DNA of 64,000 bases, from contig NC_053397.1 of NCBI RefSeq assembly GCF_905171765.1, positions 118,044,378-118,108,377 on the forward strand, read 5' to 3'. The notes below the pieces were generated by a model. That model was not told the origin of the DNA, searched no databases, and saw only the letters and a list, made by a program, of their open reading frames with translations. The stretch is from Bufo bufo. Its lineage: Eukaryota > Chordata > Amphibia > Anura > Bufonidae. The stretch's first letter is position 1, and each line of letters begins with the position of its first letter. The position numbers and the translations under genes were made by a program. This document shows, piece by piece, positions 47,390-59,689 of the stretch.

Positions 47390-47560
47390 CACAGCAATAC
47401 AAGGGTAATCAGGGGTATCAGTGGCACAGCAATGCAAGGGTAAATCAGGGGAATCAGGGACAAAGCAATGCAAGGGTTAATCAGGGGAATCAGGGGCACA
47501 GCAATGTAAGGGTTAATCAGGGGAGCAATAAAAGGGTTAATCAGGGGAAACAGGGGAGTA
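47390..47560. repeat. LTR minisatellite (5' LTR copy)
   Basis: Same repeat as 33,586-33,862 (aatcaggggaatcagggaca, cagcaatgcaagggtt), about four units. Confidence 0.85.
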
Positions 47561-48315
47561 GGGGTCTGGATATATATGGGTTAAATAGGGGGGAAATCGT
47601 TGGTGGGATAGCGGTAGGGGATCAGGGGTATAAGGGTTGATATCGTTGGTGGGATAGGAGTTAATAAAGGGGGTGATACTCAAGGTTTAGTTGCTCGTTC
47701 GTCCAGGGGTTTGCTCGTTTGTCCAGGGGTGGTCTCCTTGTGGGGGGCGGCACGGCTCTTCTCCCTAGTGCAGGGACCACCGGACATATTTATGTCCGGC
47801 GGCCCGCACTGCCGCACCGCCCACATGGTGGCGCGCGCGCGCGCCACCATTGGTGACACTTGGGCCGGCGCAGTGAGATGACGTCACTGCGCCAGCCCGC
47901 GCGTCCCCGAACGCGCACGTCGGGGCCGCACTATATGCTAACAGGTGGGAGAAGCCTTTGATCTCCCGCCTGTAGCATTTAGCATTCCGGACAGCGTGAT
48001 GGTAATCGCGCTGCCGGAATGCGCATAATAGAAGGAGGGGAGGCTTTTCCCTTCCTTCTATCATGCATAATTAGCTCCAGCAGCGCTGGAGATAATTACC
48101 ACAAAGGGCCCAGATTCTGTTGAATCTGAGTCCTTTGTAGTCTTCAGGATGACCGGACCTTTGTCCGGTCATTCTGAGGCAATTAACCAGATTGCATCTG
48201 TGTGAATGCTTGGGGCTCATTCACACCGATGCACCTGGTTTCAGGCATATGGGGGGATATTTTATACATATTATAAGGCACAGATGATGTTATTTACATA
48301 TATATATATATATAT

Positions 48316-48595
48316 AATAAAAGAAAGACACCGCGGCACATCCGTTTGGTGAAAAAAAGTGGGACCCTTTATTCACCTATGCGACGTTTCGGTCCGCTTA
48401 CTGGGACCATTTTCAAGCAAGTAAGCGGACCGAAACGTCGCATAGGTGAATAAAGGGTCCCACTTTTTTTTTCACCAAACGGATGTGCCGCGGTGTCTTT
48501 CTTTTATTCTACATCACACACCTTGGTAAGGTGTTTTTACCGCTGGCACCCATACATTCACTACTAGGAGTGCTGCCTTCAATTCTCATCTCTAT
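48316..48595. mobile_element. Fold-back element in the (TA)n of the 5' LTR
   Basis: 48,316-48,508 is a near-perfect inverted repeat with ~85-nt arms (aataaaagaaagacaccgcg / cgcggtgtctttcttttatt) around a ~20-nt centre (accattttcaagcaagt). Arms contain the hairpin ggtcccagtaagcggacc followed by gaaacgtcgc. A unique tail follows to about 48,595 (gcacccatacattcactact, aggagtgctgccttc), whose counterpart in the 3' LTR element lies on the other side. Flanked by (TA)n. No gene. Confidence 0.75.
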
Positions 48596-48646
48596 ATATA
48601 TATATAGATATATATATATACATATACATACATACATATATATATA

Positions 48647-50267
48647 CAGTCATGTGAAAAAATTAGGACACCCTTTGAAAGCATGTGGTTTTTTGTAACA
48701 TTTTTAATAAATGGTTATTTCATCTCCGTTTCAACAATACAGAGAGATGAAAGTAATCCAACTAAACAAAGAAAACTGAAGAAAAGTCTTTTCAAGATCT
48801 TCTGTAAATGTCATTCTACAAAAATGCCTATTCTAACTGAGGAAAAAGATAGGACACCCTCACATGTATTCCCTCTTAAATTGGCTCAGATCTCACACAG
48901 GTATATCACACCAGGTGCACATAATTAGTAGATCGTTACTCTGCATGTTGAATGAGGCTTGCCCTATTTAAACCTCAGACATTTAGTTTGGTGTGCTCCT
49001 GACTGTTGAAGTAAGAGTGAGCACCATGGTGAGAGCAAAAGAGCTGTCAGAGGACTTCAGAAAAAAGATTGTAGCAGCCTATGAGTCTGGGAAGGGATTT
49101 AAAAAGATCTCAAAAGATTTTGAAATCAGCCATTCCACTGTCCGGAAGATAGTCTACAAGTGGAGGGCTTTCAAAACAACTGCCAACATGCCCAGGACTG
49201 GTCGCCCCAGCAAGTTCACCCCAAGAGCAGACCGCAAGATGCTAAAAGAGGTATCCAAAAACCCTAAAGTGTCATCTCGAGAACTACAGCAGGCTCTGGC
49301 TACTGTTGATGTAGAAGTACATGCCTCTACAATCAGAAAGAGACTGTACAAGTTTAACTTGCATGGGAGGTGTGCAAGGAGGAAACCTTTGCTTTCCAAG
49401 AGAAACATCGAGGCCAGACTGACATTTGCCAGCGATAAAGTTGACAAAGACCAGGACTTCTGGAATAATGTTCTTTGGACAGATGAGTCCAAAATTGAAT
49501 TATTTGGACACAACAGCAGAGGACATGTTTGGCGTAAACCAAACACAGCATTCCAAGAAAAGAACCTCATACCAACTGTGAAGCATGGAGGTGGAAGTGT
49601 CATGGTTTGGGGCTGCTTTGCTGCAGCAAAACCTGGTCAGCTCACCATCATAGAATCCACGATGAATTCTACTGTGTATCAGAAGGTGCTTGAAGAACAT
49701 GTGAGACCATCAGTTAGAAAATTAAAGCTGAAGCGGAACTGGACCATGCAACATGACAATGACCCAAAACATACTAGTAAATCAACCAAAGATTGGCTGA
49801 AAAAGAAGAAATGGAGAGTCCTGGAATGGCCAAGTCAAAGTCCAGATTTGAATCCCATTGAGATGCTGTGGGGTGACTTGAAAAGGGCTGTACGTGCAAG
49901 AAACCCCTCAAACATCTCACAGCTGAAAAAGTTCTGCATTGAGGAGTGGGGTAAAATTTCCTCAGACCGATGTCGAAGACTGGTAGATGGCTACAAGAAC
50001 CGTCTCACTGCAGTTATTTCAGCCAAAGGAGGTAACACTCGCTATTAGGGGCAAGGGTGTCCTATCTTTTTCCTCAGTTAGAATAGGCATTTTTGTAGAA
50101 TGACATTTACAGAAGATCTTGAAAAGACTTTTCTTCAGTTTTCTTTGTTTAGTCGGATTACTTTAATCTCTCTGTATTGTTGAAACGGAGATGAAATAAC
50201 CATTTATTAAAAATGTTACAAAAAACCACATGCTTTCAAAGGGTGTCCTAATTTTTTCACATGACTG
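48647..50267 (+). mobile_element. Full-length Tc1-like element with open transposase (1,621 bp)
   Basis: Ends cagtcatgtgaaaaaattag / inverse, TA at 48,645-48,646 and 50,268-50,269, terminal inverted repeats about 215-220 bp with outer and inner aggacaccct repeats (IR/DR). Inserted in (TA)n of the 5' LTR. The gene is on the plus strand and unbroken. Confidence 0.96.
49026..50048 (+). CDS. Tc1 transposase, DD34E, full-length open (340 aa)
   Basis: Cut-and-paste transposase acting at TA sites. The start at 49,026 (MVRAKELSEDFRKKIVAAYE) gives 340 aa, the usual Tc1 length; an upstream in-frame ATG at 48,993 would add 11 unlike residues. Paired-like DNA-binding region: first helix-turn-helix with KKISKDFEISHSTVRKIV (about residues 28-50), GRP linker (GRPSKFTPRAD), second helix-turn-helix with SSRELQQALATVDVEVHAST. 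Catalytic domain: VLWTDESKIELFGHN (first Asp), glycine box [26 protein letters not shown] (second Asp), [13 protein letters not shown] (Glu), spacing 34. C-terminus SAKGGNTRY. No stop or shift. Whether it is expressed or active cannot be told. Confidence 0.95.
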   Translation: MVRAKELSEDFRKKIVAAYESGKGFKKISKDFEISHSTVRKIVYKWRAFKTTANMPRTGRPSKFTPRADRKMLKEVSKNPKVSSRELQQALATVDVEVHASTIRKRLYKFNLHGRCARRKPLLSKRNIEARLTFASDKVDKDQDFWNNVLWTDESKIELFGHNSRGHVWRKPNTAFQEKNLIPTVKHGGGSVMVWGCFAAAKPGQLTIIESTMNSTVYQKVLEEHVRPSVRKLKLKRNWTMQHDNDPKHTSKSTKDWLKKKKWRVLEWPSQSPDLNPIEMLWGDLKRAVRARNPSNISQLKKFCIEEWGKISSDRCRRLVDGYKNRLTAVISAKGGNTRY

Positions 50268-50285
50268 TATATATATATATATATA

Positions 50286-51842
50286 CAGGGAGTGCAGAAT
50301 TACTAGGCAAGTTGTATTTTTGAGGATTAATTTTATTATTGAACAACAACCATGTTCTCAATGAACCCAAAAAACTCATTAATATCAAAGCTGAATATTT
50401 TTGGAAGTAGTTTTTAGTTTGTTTTTAGTTTTAGCTATTTTAGGGGGATATCTGTGTGTGCAGGTGACTATTACTGTGCATAATTATTAGGCAACTTAAC
50501 AAAAAACAAATATATAAGCATTTCAATTATTGATTTTTACCAGTGAAACCAATATAACATCTCAACATTCACAAATATACATTTCTGACATTCAAAAACA
50601 AAATAAAAACAAATCAGTGACCAATATAGCCACCTTTCTTTGCAAGGACACTCAAAAGCCTGCCATCCATGGATTCTGTCAGTGTTTTGATCTGTTCACC
50701 ATCAACATTGCGTGCAGCAGCAACCACAGCCTCCCAGACACTGTTCAGAGAGGTGTACTGTTTTCCCTCCTTGTAAATCTCACATTTGATGATGGACCAC
50801 AGGTTCTCAATGGGGTTCAGATCAGGTGAACAAGGAGGCCATGTCATTAGATTTTCTTCTTTTATACCCTTTATCGCCAGCCACGCTGTGGAGTACTTGG
50901 ACGCGTGTGATGGAGCATTGTCCTGCATGAAAATCATGTTTTTCTTGAAGGATGCAGACTTCTTCCTGTACCACTGCTTGAAGAAGGTGTCTTCCAGAAA
51001 CTGGCAGTAGGACTGGGAGTTGAGCTTGACTCCATCCTCAAAAGGCCCCACAAGCTCATCTTTGATGATACCAGCCCAAACCAGTACTCCACCTCCACCT
51101 TGCTGGCGTCTGAGTCGGACTGGAGCTCTCTGCCCTTTACCAATCCAGCCACGGGCCCATCCATCTGGCCCATCAAGACTCACTCTCATTTCATCAGTCC
51201 ATAAAACCTTAGAAAAATCAGTCTTGAGATATTTCTTGGCCCAGTCTTGACGTTTCAGCTTGTGTGTCTTGTTCAGTGGTGGTCGTCTTTCAGCCTTTCT
51301 TACCTTGGCCATGTCTCTGAATATTGCACACCTTGTGCTCTTGGGCACTCCAGTGATGTTGCAGCTCTGAAATATGGCCAAACTGGTGGCAAGTGGCATC
51401 TTGGCAGTTGCACGCTTGACTTTTCTAAGTTCATGGGCAGTTATTTTGCGCCTTGGGTTTTCCACACGCTTCTTGCGACCCTGTTGACTATTTTGAATGA
51501 AACGCTTGATTGTTCGATGATCACGCTTCAGAAGCTTTGCAATTTTAAGAGTGCTGCATCCCTCTGCAAGATATCTCACTATTTTTGACTTTTCTGAGCC
51601 TGTCAAGTCCTTCTTTTGACCCATTTTGCCAAAGGAAAGGAAGTTGCCTAATAATTATGCACACCTGATATAGGGTGTTGATGTCATTAGACCACACCCC
51701 TTCTCATTACAGAGATGCACATCACCTAATATGCTTAATTGGTAGTAGGCTTTCGAGCCTATACAGCTTGGAGTAAGACAACATGCATAAAGAGGATGAT
51801 GTGGTCAAAATACTCATTTGCCTAATTATTCTGCACGCAGTG
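50286..51842 (-). mobile_element. Full-length Tc1/mariner element of DD37E type (1,557 bp)
   Basis: Ends cagggagtgcagaattacta and inverse of ctgcacgcagtg, flanked by TA (50,284-50,285; 51,843-51,844). The terminal match is short, but each end has two copies of a ~19-bp site: gtgcagaattactaggcaa (50,292) and gtgcataattattaggcaa (50,476) at the left, their inverses near 51,643 and 51,819 at the right. Transposase open on the minus strand. Confidence 0.93.
50614..51624 (-). CDS. Tc1/mariner transposase, DD37E, full-length open (336 aa)
   Basis: Start MGQKKDLTGSEKSKIVRYLA (51,624); the stop follows KKGGYIGH at 50,614. N-terminal helix-turn-helix TLKIAKLLKRDHRTIKRFIQ, basic linker GRKKRVENPRRKITAHELRK, then the catalytic domain: VLWTDEMRVSLDGPDGW (first Asp), GQRAPVRLRRQQGGGGVLVW, FMQDNAPSHASKY (second Asp), [14 protein letters not shown] (Glu). 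Counting from the second Asp to Glu gives 37 intervening residues, the spacing used to define the TRT/DD37E group of Tc1-like elements, described from fish, frogs and protozoa. No frameshift or stop. It recognises the double sites at each end and inserts at TA. Possibly a recent arrival, by its intactness. Confidence 0.94.
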   Translation of the reverse strand: MGQKKDLTGSEKSKIVRYLAEGCSTLKIAKLLKRDHRTIKRFIQNSQQGRKKRVENPRRKITAHELRKVKRATAKMPLATSLAIFQSCNITGVPKSTRCAIFRDMAKVRKAERRPPLNKTHKLKRQDWAKKYLKTDFSKVLWTDEMRVSLDGPDGWARGWIGKGQRAPVRLRRQQGGGGVLVWAGIIKDELVGPFEDGVKLNSQSYCQFLEDTFFKQWYRKKSASFKKNMIFMQDNAPSHASKYSTAWLAIKGIKEENLMTWPPCSPDLNPIENLWSIIKCEIYKEGKQYTSLNSVWEAVVAAARNVDGEQIKTLTESMDGRLLSVLAKKGGYIGH

Positions 51843-51961
51843 TATATATATATATCACAGAAAGGGGCACAGATATATATTCTAAGGGGGCACAGATTCT
51901 AAGGTGGAACAGTCTAAAGGGGGCACAGATGAATATACATATATACATATATATATACATA

Positions 51962-53613
51962 CAGTCAGGTTCATAAATATTGGGACATCGACACAATTCT
52001 AACATTTTTGGCTCTATACACCACCACAATGGATTTGAAATGAAACAAATAAGATGTGCTTTAACTGCAGACTGTCAGCTTTAATTTGAGGGAAATTTAC
52101 ATCCAAATCAGGTGGAACGGTGTAGGAATTACAACAGTTTGCATTTGTGCCTCCCACTTGTTAAGGGACCAAAAGTAATGGGACAATTGGCTTCTCAGCT
52201 GTTCCATGGCCAGGTGTGTGTTATTCCCTCATTTTCCCAATTAGAATGAGCCGATAAAAGGTCCAGAGATCATTTCCAGTGTGCTATTTGCATTTGGAAT
52301 CTGTTGCTGTCAACTCTCAAGATGAGATCCAAAGAGCTGTCACTATCAGTGAAGCAAGCCATCATTAGGCTGAAAAAAACAAAACAAACCCATCAGAGAA
52401 ATAGCAAAAACATTAGGCATGGCCAAAACAACTGTTTGGAACATTCTTAAAAATAAGGAACGCACCGGTGAGCTCAGCAACACCAAAAGACCCGGAAGAC
52501 AACGGAAAACAACTGTGGTGGATGACCAAATAATTCTTTCCCTGATGAAGAAAACACCCTTCTCAACAGTTGGCCAGATCAAGAACACTCTCCAGGAGGT
52601 AGGTGTATGTGTGTCGAAGTCAACAATCAAGAGAAGACTTCACCAGAGTGAATACAGAGGGTTCACCACAAGATGTAAACCATTGGTGAGCCTCAAAAAC
52701 AGGAAGGCCAGATTAGAGTTTGCCAAAGGACATCTAAAAAAGTCTTCACAGTTCTGGAACAACATCCTATGGACAGATGAGACCAAGATCAACTTGTACC
52801 AGAGTGATGGGAAGAGAGGAGTATGGAGAAGGAAAGGAACTGCTCATGATCCTAAGCATACCACCTCATCAGTGAAGCATGGTGGTGGTAGTGTCATGGC
52901 GTGGGCATGTATGGCTGCAAATGGAACTGGTTCTCTTGTATTTATTGATGATGTGACTGCTAACAAAAGCAGCAGGATGAATTCTGAAGTGTTTTGGGCA
53001 ATATTATCTGCTCATATTCAGCCAAATGCTTCAGAACTCATTGGACGGCGCTTCACAGTGCAGATGGATAATGACCCAAAGCATACTGCAAAAGCAACCA
53101 AAGAGTTTTTTAAGGGAAAGAAGTGGAATGTTATGCAATGACCAAGTCAATCACCCTACCTGAATACGATTGAGCATGCATTTCACTTGCTGAAGACAAA
53201 ACTGAAGGGAAAATGCCCCAAGAACCAGCAGGAACTGAAGACAGTTGCAGTAGAGGCCTGGCAGAGCATCGCCAGGGATGAAACCCAGCGTCTGGTGATG
53301 TCTATGCGTTCCAGACTTCAGGCTGTAATTGACTGCAAAGGATTTGCAATCAAGTATTAAAAAGTGAAAGTTTGATTTATGATTATTATTATGTGCCATT
53401 ACTTTTGGTCCCTTAACAAGTGGGAGGCACATATGCAAACTGTGGTAATTCCTACACCGTTCACCTGAGTTGGATGTAAATACCCTCAAATTAAAGCTGA
53501 CAGTCTGCAGTTAAAGCACATCTTGTTTGTTTAATTTCAAATCCATTGTGGTGGTGTATAGAGCCAAAAATTTTAGAATTGTGTCGATGTCCCAATATTT
53601 ATGGACCTGACTG
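51962..53613 (+). mobile_element. Full-length Tc1-like element in the 5' LTR (1,652 bp)
   Basis: Ends cagtcaggttcataaatatt / inverse, TA at 51,960-51,961 and 53,614-53,615, ~220-bp inverted repeats. Same family as 31,082-32,732, in opposite orientation and a different site. Confidence 0.95.
52322..53360 (+). pseudogene. Tc1 transposase (DD34E), same frameshift and stop as the copy at 31.3-32.4 kb
   Basis: Start MRSKELSLSVKQA at 52,322; an A7 run (52,383-52,389) shifts the frame by one; the main frame opens at MAKTTVWNILKNKERTGELS (52,419). Catalytic [41 protein letters not shown] at 53,139-53,141 after KKWNVMQ; then PSQSPYLNTIEHAF, with Tyr for the Asp usually preceding LN. Ends DCKGFAIKY at 53,360. 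Differs from the other copy by few residues. Confidence 0.92.
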
Positions 53614-53692
53614 TATATATACCCCCATACACATCATCATAAGGGGTCCCAGCTATATATTCTAAGGGGGCACAGTCTAAAGGGGGCACATA

Positions 53693-55312
<1,620 letters not shown>

Positions 55313-55454
55313 TATTACCCACAGGGGCCACCATGAGCCTCTGTGGGCACCCATGGGCCACCATGAGCCCCTGTGGGCACCCATGGGCAGATGTGCGCAG
55401 ATGCTGGGCACATCTGCCACATCATCCCATGATATGGTGGTCAATGTATGCATA

Positions 55455-56723
55455 CTGTATATTCCGGCGTATAAGACGACTGGGCGTATAAGACGACCCC
55501 CAACTTTTCCATTAAAAATATAGGGTTTGGGCTATACTCGCCGCATAAGACTACCCCTGAATGCCCAGCCCTCCCTGTCCTCAAGACGATCTTCTCCAGT
55601 CCAGGGAACTGACTGGGATCTGTGGATGGCACTGTTATGAGGGGGATCTGTGGATGACACTGTTATGAGGAGGGGGATCTGTGTATGGCACTGTTATGAG
55701 GAGAGGGATCTGTGGATGGCACTGTTATGAGGAGGGGGATCTGTAGATGGCACTGTTATGGGGAGGGGGATCTGTGGATGGCACTGTTATGGGGAGGGAG
55801 ATCAGTGGATGACACTATATAGCATCTTATGCTAAATGTGTCATTCACAGATTCACCCCATGACAGTGTCATCCACAGATCCCCCTAAACAGTGCCATCC
55901 ACAGATCCCCTCCCCATAACAGTGCCATCCACAGATCCCCCTCCCAATAACAGTGCCATCCACAGATCCCCCTTAACAGTGCCATCCACAGATCCCCCTC
56001 CCCATAACAGTGCCATCCACAGATCCCCCTCCCCATGTGTCATCCACAGATCCCCCTCCCCATGTGCCATCCACAGATCCCCCTCCCCATGTGCCATCCA
56101 CAGATCCCCCTCCCATGTGCCATCCACAGATCCCCCTCCCCATGTGCCATCCACAGATCCCCCTCCTATGTGCCATCCACAGATCCCCTCCCCATGTGCC
56201 ATCCACAGATCCCCCTCCCCATGTGCCATCCACAGTTCCCCCTCCCCATGTGCCATCCACAGATCCCCCTCCCCGCCGCTCAGAGGAGTATACATTTATT
56301 AACTGTAATCCGTAACTTTACCTTTAAATCAGCGCTCATCTCTTTACTAGGGTACCTTACTCTCAGCTCCAATAACAGGTAGTGCGGGCGGCGCTCACTC
56401 ACTGACGTCACACTCCTGCGCCGCCTAGTGAGTGAGCGCCGCCCGCACTGCTTGTTACCGGAGCTGAGAGTAAGGTACCCTAGTAAAGAGATGAGCGCTG
56501 ATTTAAAGTTAAAGTTACGGATTACAGTTAATAAATGTATACTCCTCTGAGACGCGGGTCCCTGTATATTCTAACCCCCAGGCAAGCGTCCCTGTCACCA
56601 TGGGAACGCCTGGGGGTTAGAATATACCATCGGATCTGAGTATACCCGGCGTATAGGACGACCCCCGACTTTTGAAAATAATTTCTAGTGTTAGAAAGTC
56701 GTCTTATACGCCGGAAAATACGG
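55455..56723. mobile_element. TA-flanked MITE containing an inverted minisatellite (1,269 bp)
   Basis: Left end ctgtatattccggcgtataa, right end inverse ccgtattttccggcgtataa, each continuing gacgac; flanked by TA (55,453-55,454; 56,724-56,725), and the empty site in the 3' LTR reads gcatatatacc. TA duplication suggests the Tc1/mariner superfamily. Inside: a minisatellite of ggatctgtggatggcactgt units (55,610-55,810), the same unit inverted (55,860-56,275), then a ~270-bp palindrome (56,283-56,552) centred on the GC-rich gcgccgcctagtgagtg region. No gene. Confidence 0.85.
55610..56275. repeat. Inverted minisatellite arms
   Basis: Left arm: about six units of gggatctgtggatggcactg. Right arm: about thirteen units of ccatccacagatccccctcc in the opposite sense, spacing 26-38 bp. 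The centre is near 55,830 (agcatcttatgctaaatgtg). The proline- or glycine-rich open frames across it are repeat artefacts. Confidence 0.9.
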
Positions 56724-56799
56724 TATATACCATACATGCATGCACGTGTTTGCATGCATGCATGGATATATATGCATACGTCTCAACCCTTCCTCAACA

Positions 56800-58275
56800 A
56801 GGCCCATTTCATTGCTAAACACCGACTATAAAATCATCGCTGAATTATTCGCCAATAGACTTAAAATTTTGATTCATAAGCTTATCCATCATAATCAAAC
56901 TGGATTTATACCCAAAAGAAATATTTAAGATAATATACGTAGAACGTTCCTAAACATACAGGTTTGGGAGGGGGGACGACCGCTCCATCCTGTCGCTGGA
57001 CGCTGCAAAGGCATTCGACAGGGTGGAGTGGTCATTCCTCTGGGCAGTAATGGAATGAATGAAATTGGGTATCTTTTTCATCAAATGGGTTCAGATTATG
57101 TATCAGAATCCAATATAGAAAATTTGCATTAATGGGGAATATTTGCCACTATTCCAGCTGACGCGGGGGACTCGTCAGGGATGCCCCCTATCCCCATTAC
57201 TCTTCATGATCTTTATGAAGCCGTTGGCTTGTAAGATCAGAAGTGATGAAGAAATTGTTGAGTTTGGCAGAGAAGGACATATAGACAAAGTTAGTTTATA
57301 TGCAGATGACATATTACTATTCTTAAAAACTAGATATATTGGGCTTCCAAAACTTATGAAAATTATTGATGACTTTGGTTTAATATCTGGATACGAAATC
57401 AATTGGGAAAAATGCAAATTGTTACCCTTGAATCGATCGCGCTCCCCCCTAACCCTAGTAATAGGGTACACACCTTATTACCCACAGAATCCTTAACATA
57501 TCTTGGTATATAAATTGGATCAAATTTGGAGAGTTATACTAAGTTAAACATTCTCCCAATGATAGGAAAAGTTAGGAATAAAATAAGAACATGGCTAAAA
57601 CTCCCAATATCCCAAATTAACCGTATTGCCTTGATTAAAATGATATTATTGCCAATAATTTTGTACGTTCTGGTCTCATGTCCTATATGGATAGAGGACT
57701 CCTTTTTTGGCCTACTGGATTCTTTACTCAATTAATTAATATGGGGCTGGAAACGGGTCAGAATTAAATTAAGATCTCTAGTTCTAGCTGAGAAGGAGGG
57801 GGGACTCTCCCTACCATATCTTAAAGGGTACTACATCGCTGCACAATTAAGGTGGTGCATAAATAACAGGAATAGCTGCTACATTAAGTATCTATTTAAG
57901 AACTATGATGGCCTACGTGAAGACATCTTTTGTATTTTAAAACGGGATATTAAACTGGAAGAAACAGATGGATGTATACTCAGTAAGATGTTAAAAAAAA
58001 ACTTGGAAATATGCCAGGTATATTGCAGGGGTGTTACACGCTGTTACCTTTACTCCTATATGGAGAAATACACTTTAACCACAATTTAATAAAATTCCTG
58101 ATACTAAATATTGGGAACTGAGGTGAATCTTATATATACCACAAATTGTTTCACACGGGTTGCTGAAATCACTGGAAGAAATATTGCCAGACACGACACT
58201 CGGTTTTATTGATAGGTTTCGATATGCACAATTGAGCCACACTCTGAAATACACAGATAAATACACGGAGATTAA
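56800..58275 (+). pseudogene. L1 ORF2, piece 4 (reverse transcriptase and downstream)
   Basis: Directly after the retrovirus the LINE frame resumes: [33 protein letters not shown] (56,800-56,928), then with small shifts LTRGTRQGCPLSPLLFMIF and KVSLYADDILLFLKT, the intact YADD active site (57,143-57,496), SGYEINWEKCKLLPLN, and LPISQINRIALIKMILLPII (57,526-57,735). The region to 58,275 continues as the post-RT part of ORF2 (AEKEGGLSLPYLKGYYIAAQ). Several stops and shifts. Interrupted by the TTAA element. Confidence 0.88.
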
Positions 58276-58669
58276 CCACTTCCCGCAACTGTAACGCCGA
58301 AAGGCGTCATCGCGGCGGCTCCCCCAGGCTACGCTAACGCCGATTGGCGTCATCTCGCGTGAGCCGAGATTTCCTGTGAACGCGCGCACACAGGCGCGCG
58401 CGCTCACAGGAACGGAAGGTAAGAGAGTGGATCTCCAGCCTGCCAGCGGCGATCGTTCGCTGGCAGGCTGGAGATGTGATTTTTTTAACCCCTAACAGGT
58501 ATATTAGACGCTGTTTTGATAACAGCGTCTAATATACCTGCTACCTGGTCCTCTGGTGGTCCCCTTTGTTTGGATCGAACACCAGAGGACACAGGTAGCT
58601 CAGTAAAGTAGCACCAAGCACCACTACACTACACTACACCCCCCCCCCCGTCACTTATTAACCCCTTAT

Positions 58670-59660
58670 TAGCCCCTGATCACCCCATATAGACTCCCTG
58701 ATCACCCCCCTATCATTGATTACCCCCCTGTCATTGATCACCCCCCTGTAAAGCTCCATTCAGATGTCCGCATGATTTTTACGGATACACTGATAGATGG
58801 ATCGGATCCGCAAAACGCATACGGATGTCTGAATGGAGCCTTACAGAGGCGTGATCAATGACTACGGTGATCACCCCATATAGACTCCCTGATCACCCCC
58901 CTGTCATTGATTCCCCCCTGTCATTGATCACCCCCCTGTAAAGCTCCATTCAGATGTCCGCATGATTTTTATGGATCCACTGATAGATGGATCGGATCCG
59001 CAAAACGCATACGGACGTCTGAATGGAGCCTTACAGGGGCGTGATCAATGACTGTGGTGATCACCCCATATAGACTCCCTGATCACCCCCCTGTCATTGA
59101 TTACCCCCCTGTCATTGATCACCCCCCTGTAAAGCTCCATTCAGACGTCCGCATGATTTTTACGGATCCACTGATAGATGGATCGTATCCGCAAAACGCA
59201 TACGGACGTCTGAATGGAGCCTTACAGGGGCGTGATCAATGACTGTGGTGATCACCCCATATAGACTCCCTGATCACCCCCCTGTCATTGATCACCCCTC
59301 TGTAAAGCTCCATTCAGACGTCCGCATGATTTTTATGGATCCACTGATAGATGGATCGGATCCGCAAAACACATACAGGCGTCTCCCTGGAGTCTTCCAG
59401 GGGGGGTGATCACCCCATATAGACTCCCTGATCACCCCCCTGTCATTGATCACCCCCCCTGTCAGGCTGCATTCAGATGTCCGTATGATTTTTACGGATC
59501 CACGGATACATGGATCGGATCCGCAAAACACATACGGACATCTGAATGGAGCCTTATAGGGGGGTGATCAATGACAGGGGGGTGATCACCCCATATAGAC
59601 TCCCTGATCACCCCCCTGTCATTGATCACCCCCCTGTCATTGATCACCCCTCTGTAAGGC
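58670..59660. repeat. ~180-bp tandem array in the TTAA element
   Basis: Five or six units, each with ccatatagactccctgatca, cccctgtcattgatcacccc and an inner inverted pair: gctccattcagacgtccgca against tgcgg.../ acggacgtctgaatggagcc. Starts near 58,687, 58,879, 59,068, 59,256, 59,415 and 59,592. Confidence 0.85.
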
Positions 59661-59689
59661 TCCATTCAGACATTTTTTTGGCCCAAGTT

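Noticed and set aside
55892..56302. Proline-rich frame (plus) and Gly/Trp-rich frame (minus), each 136 codons
   Set aside because: Both are translations of the inverted minisatellite; the opposite strands are open only because the unit length keeps the frame.
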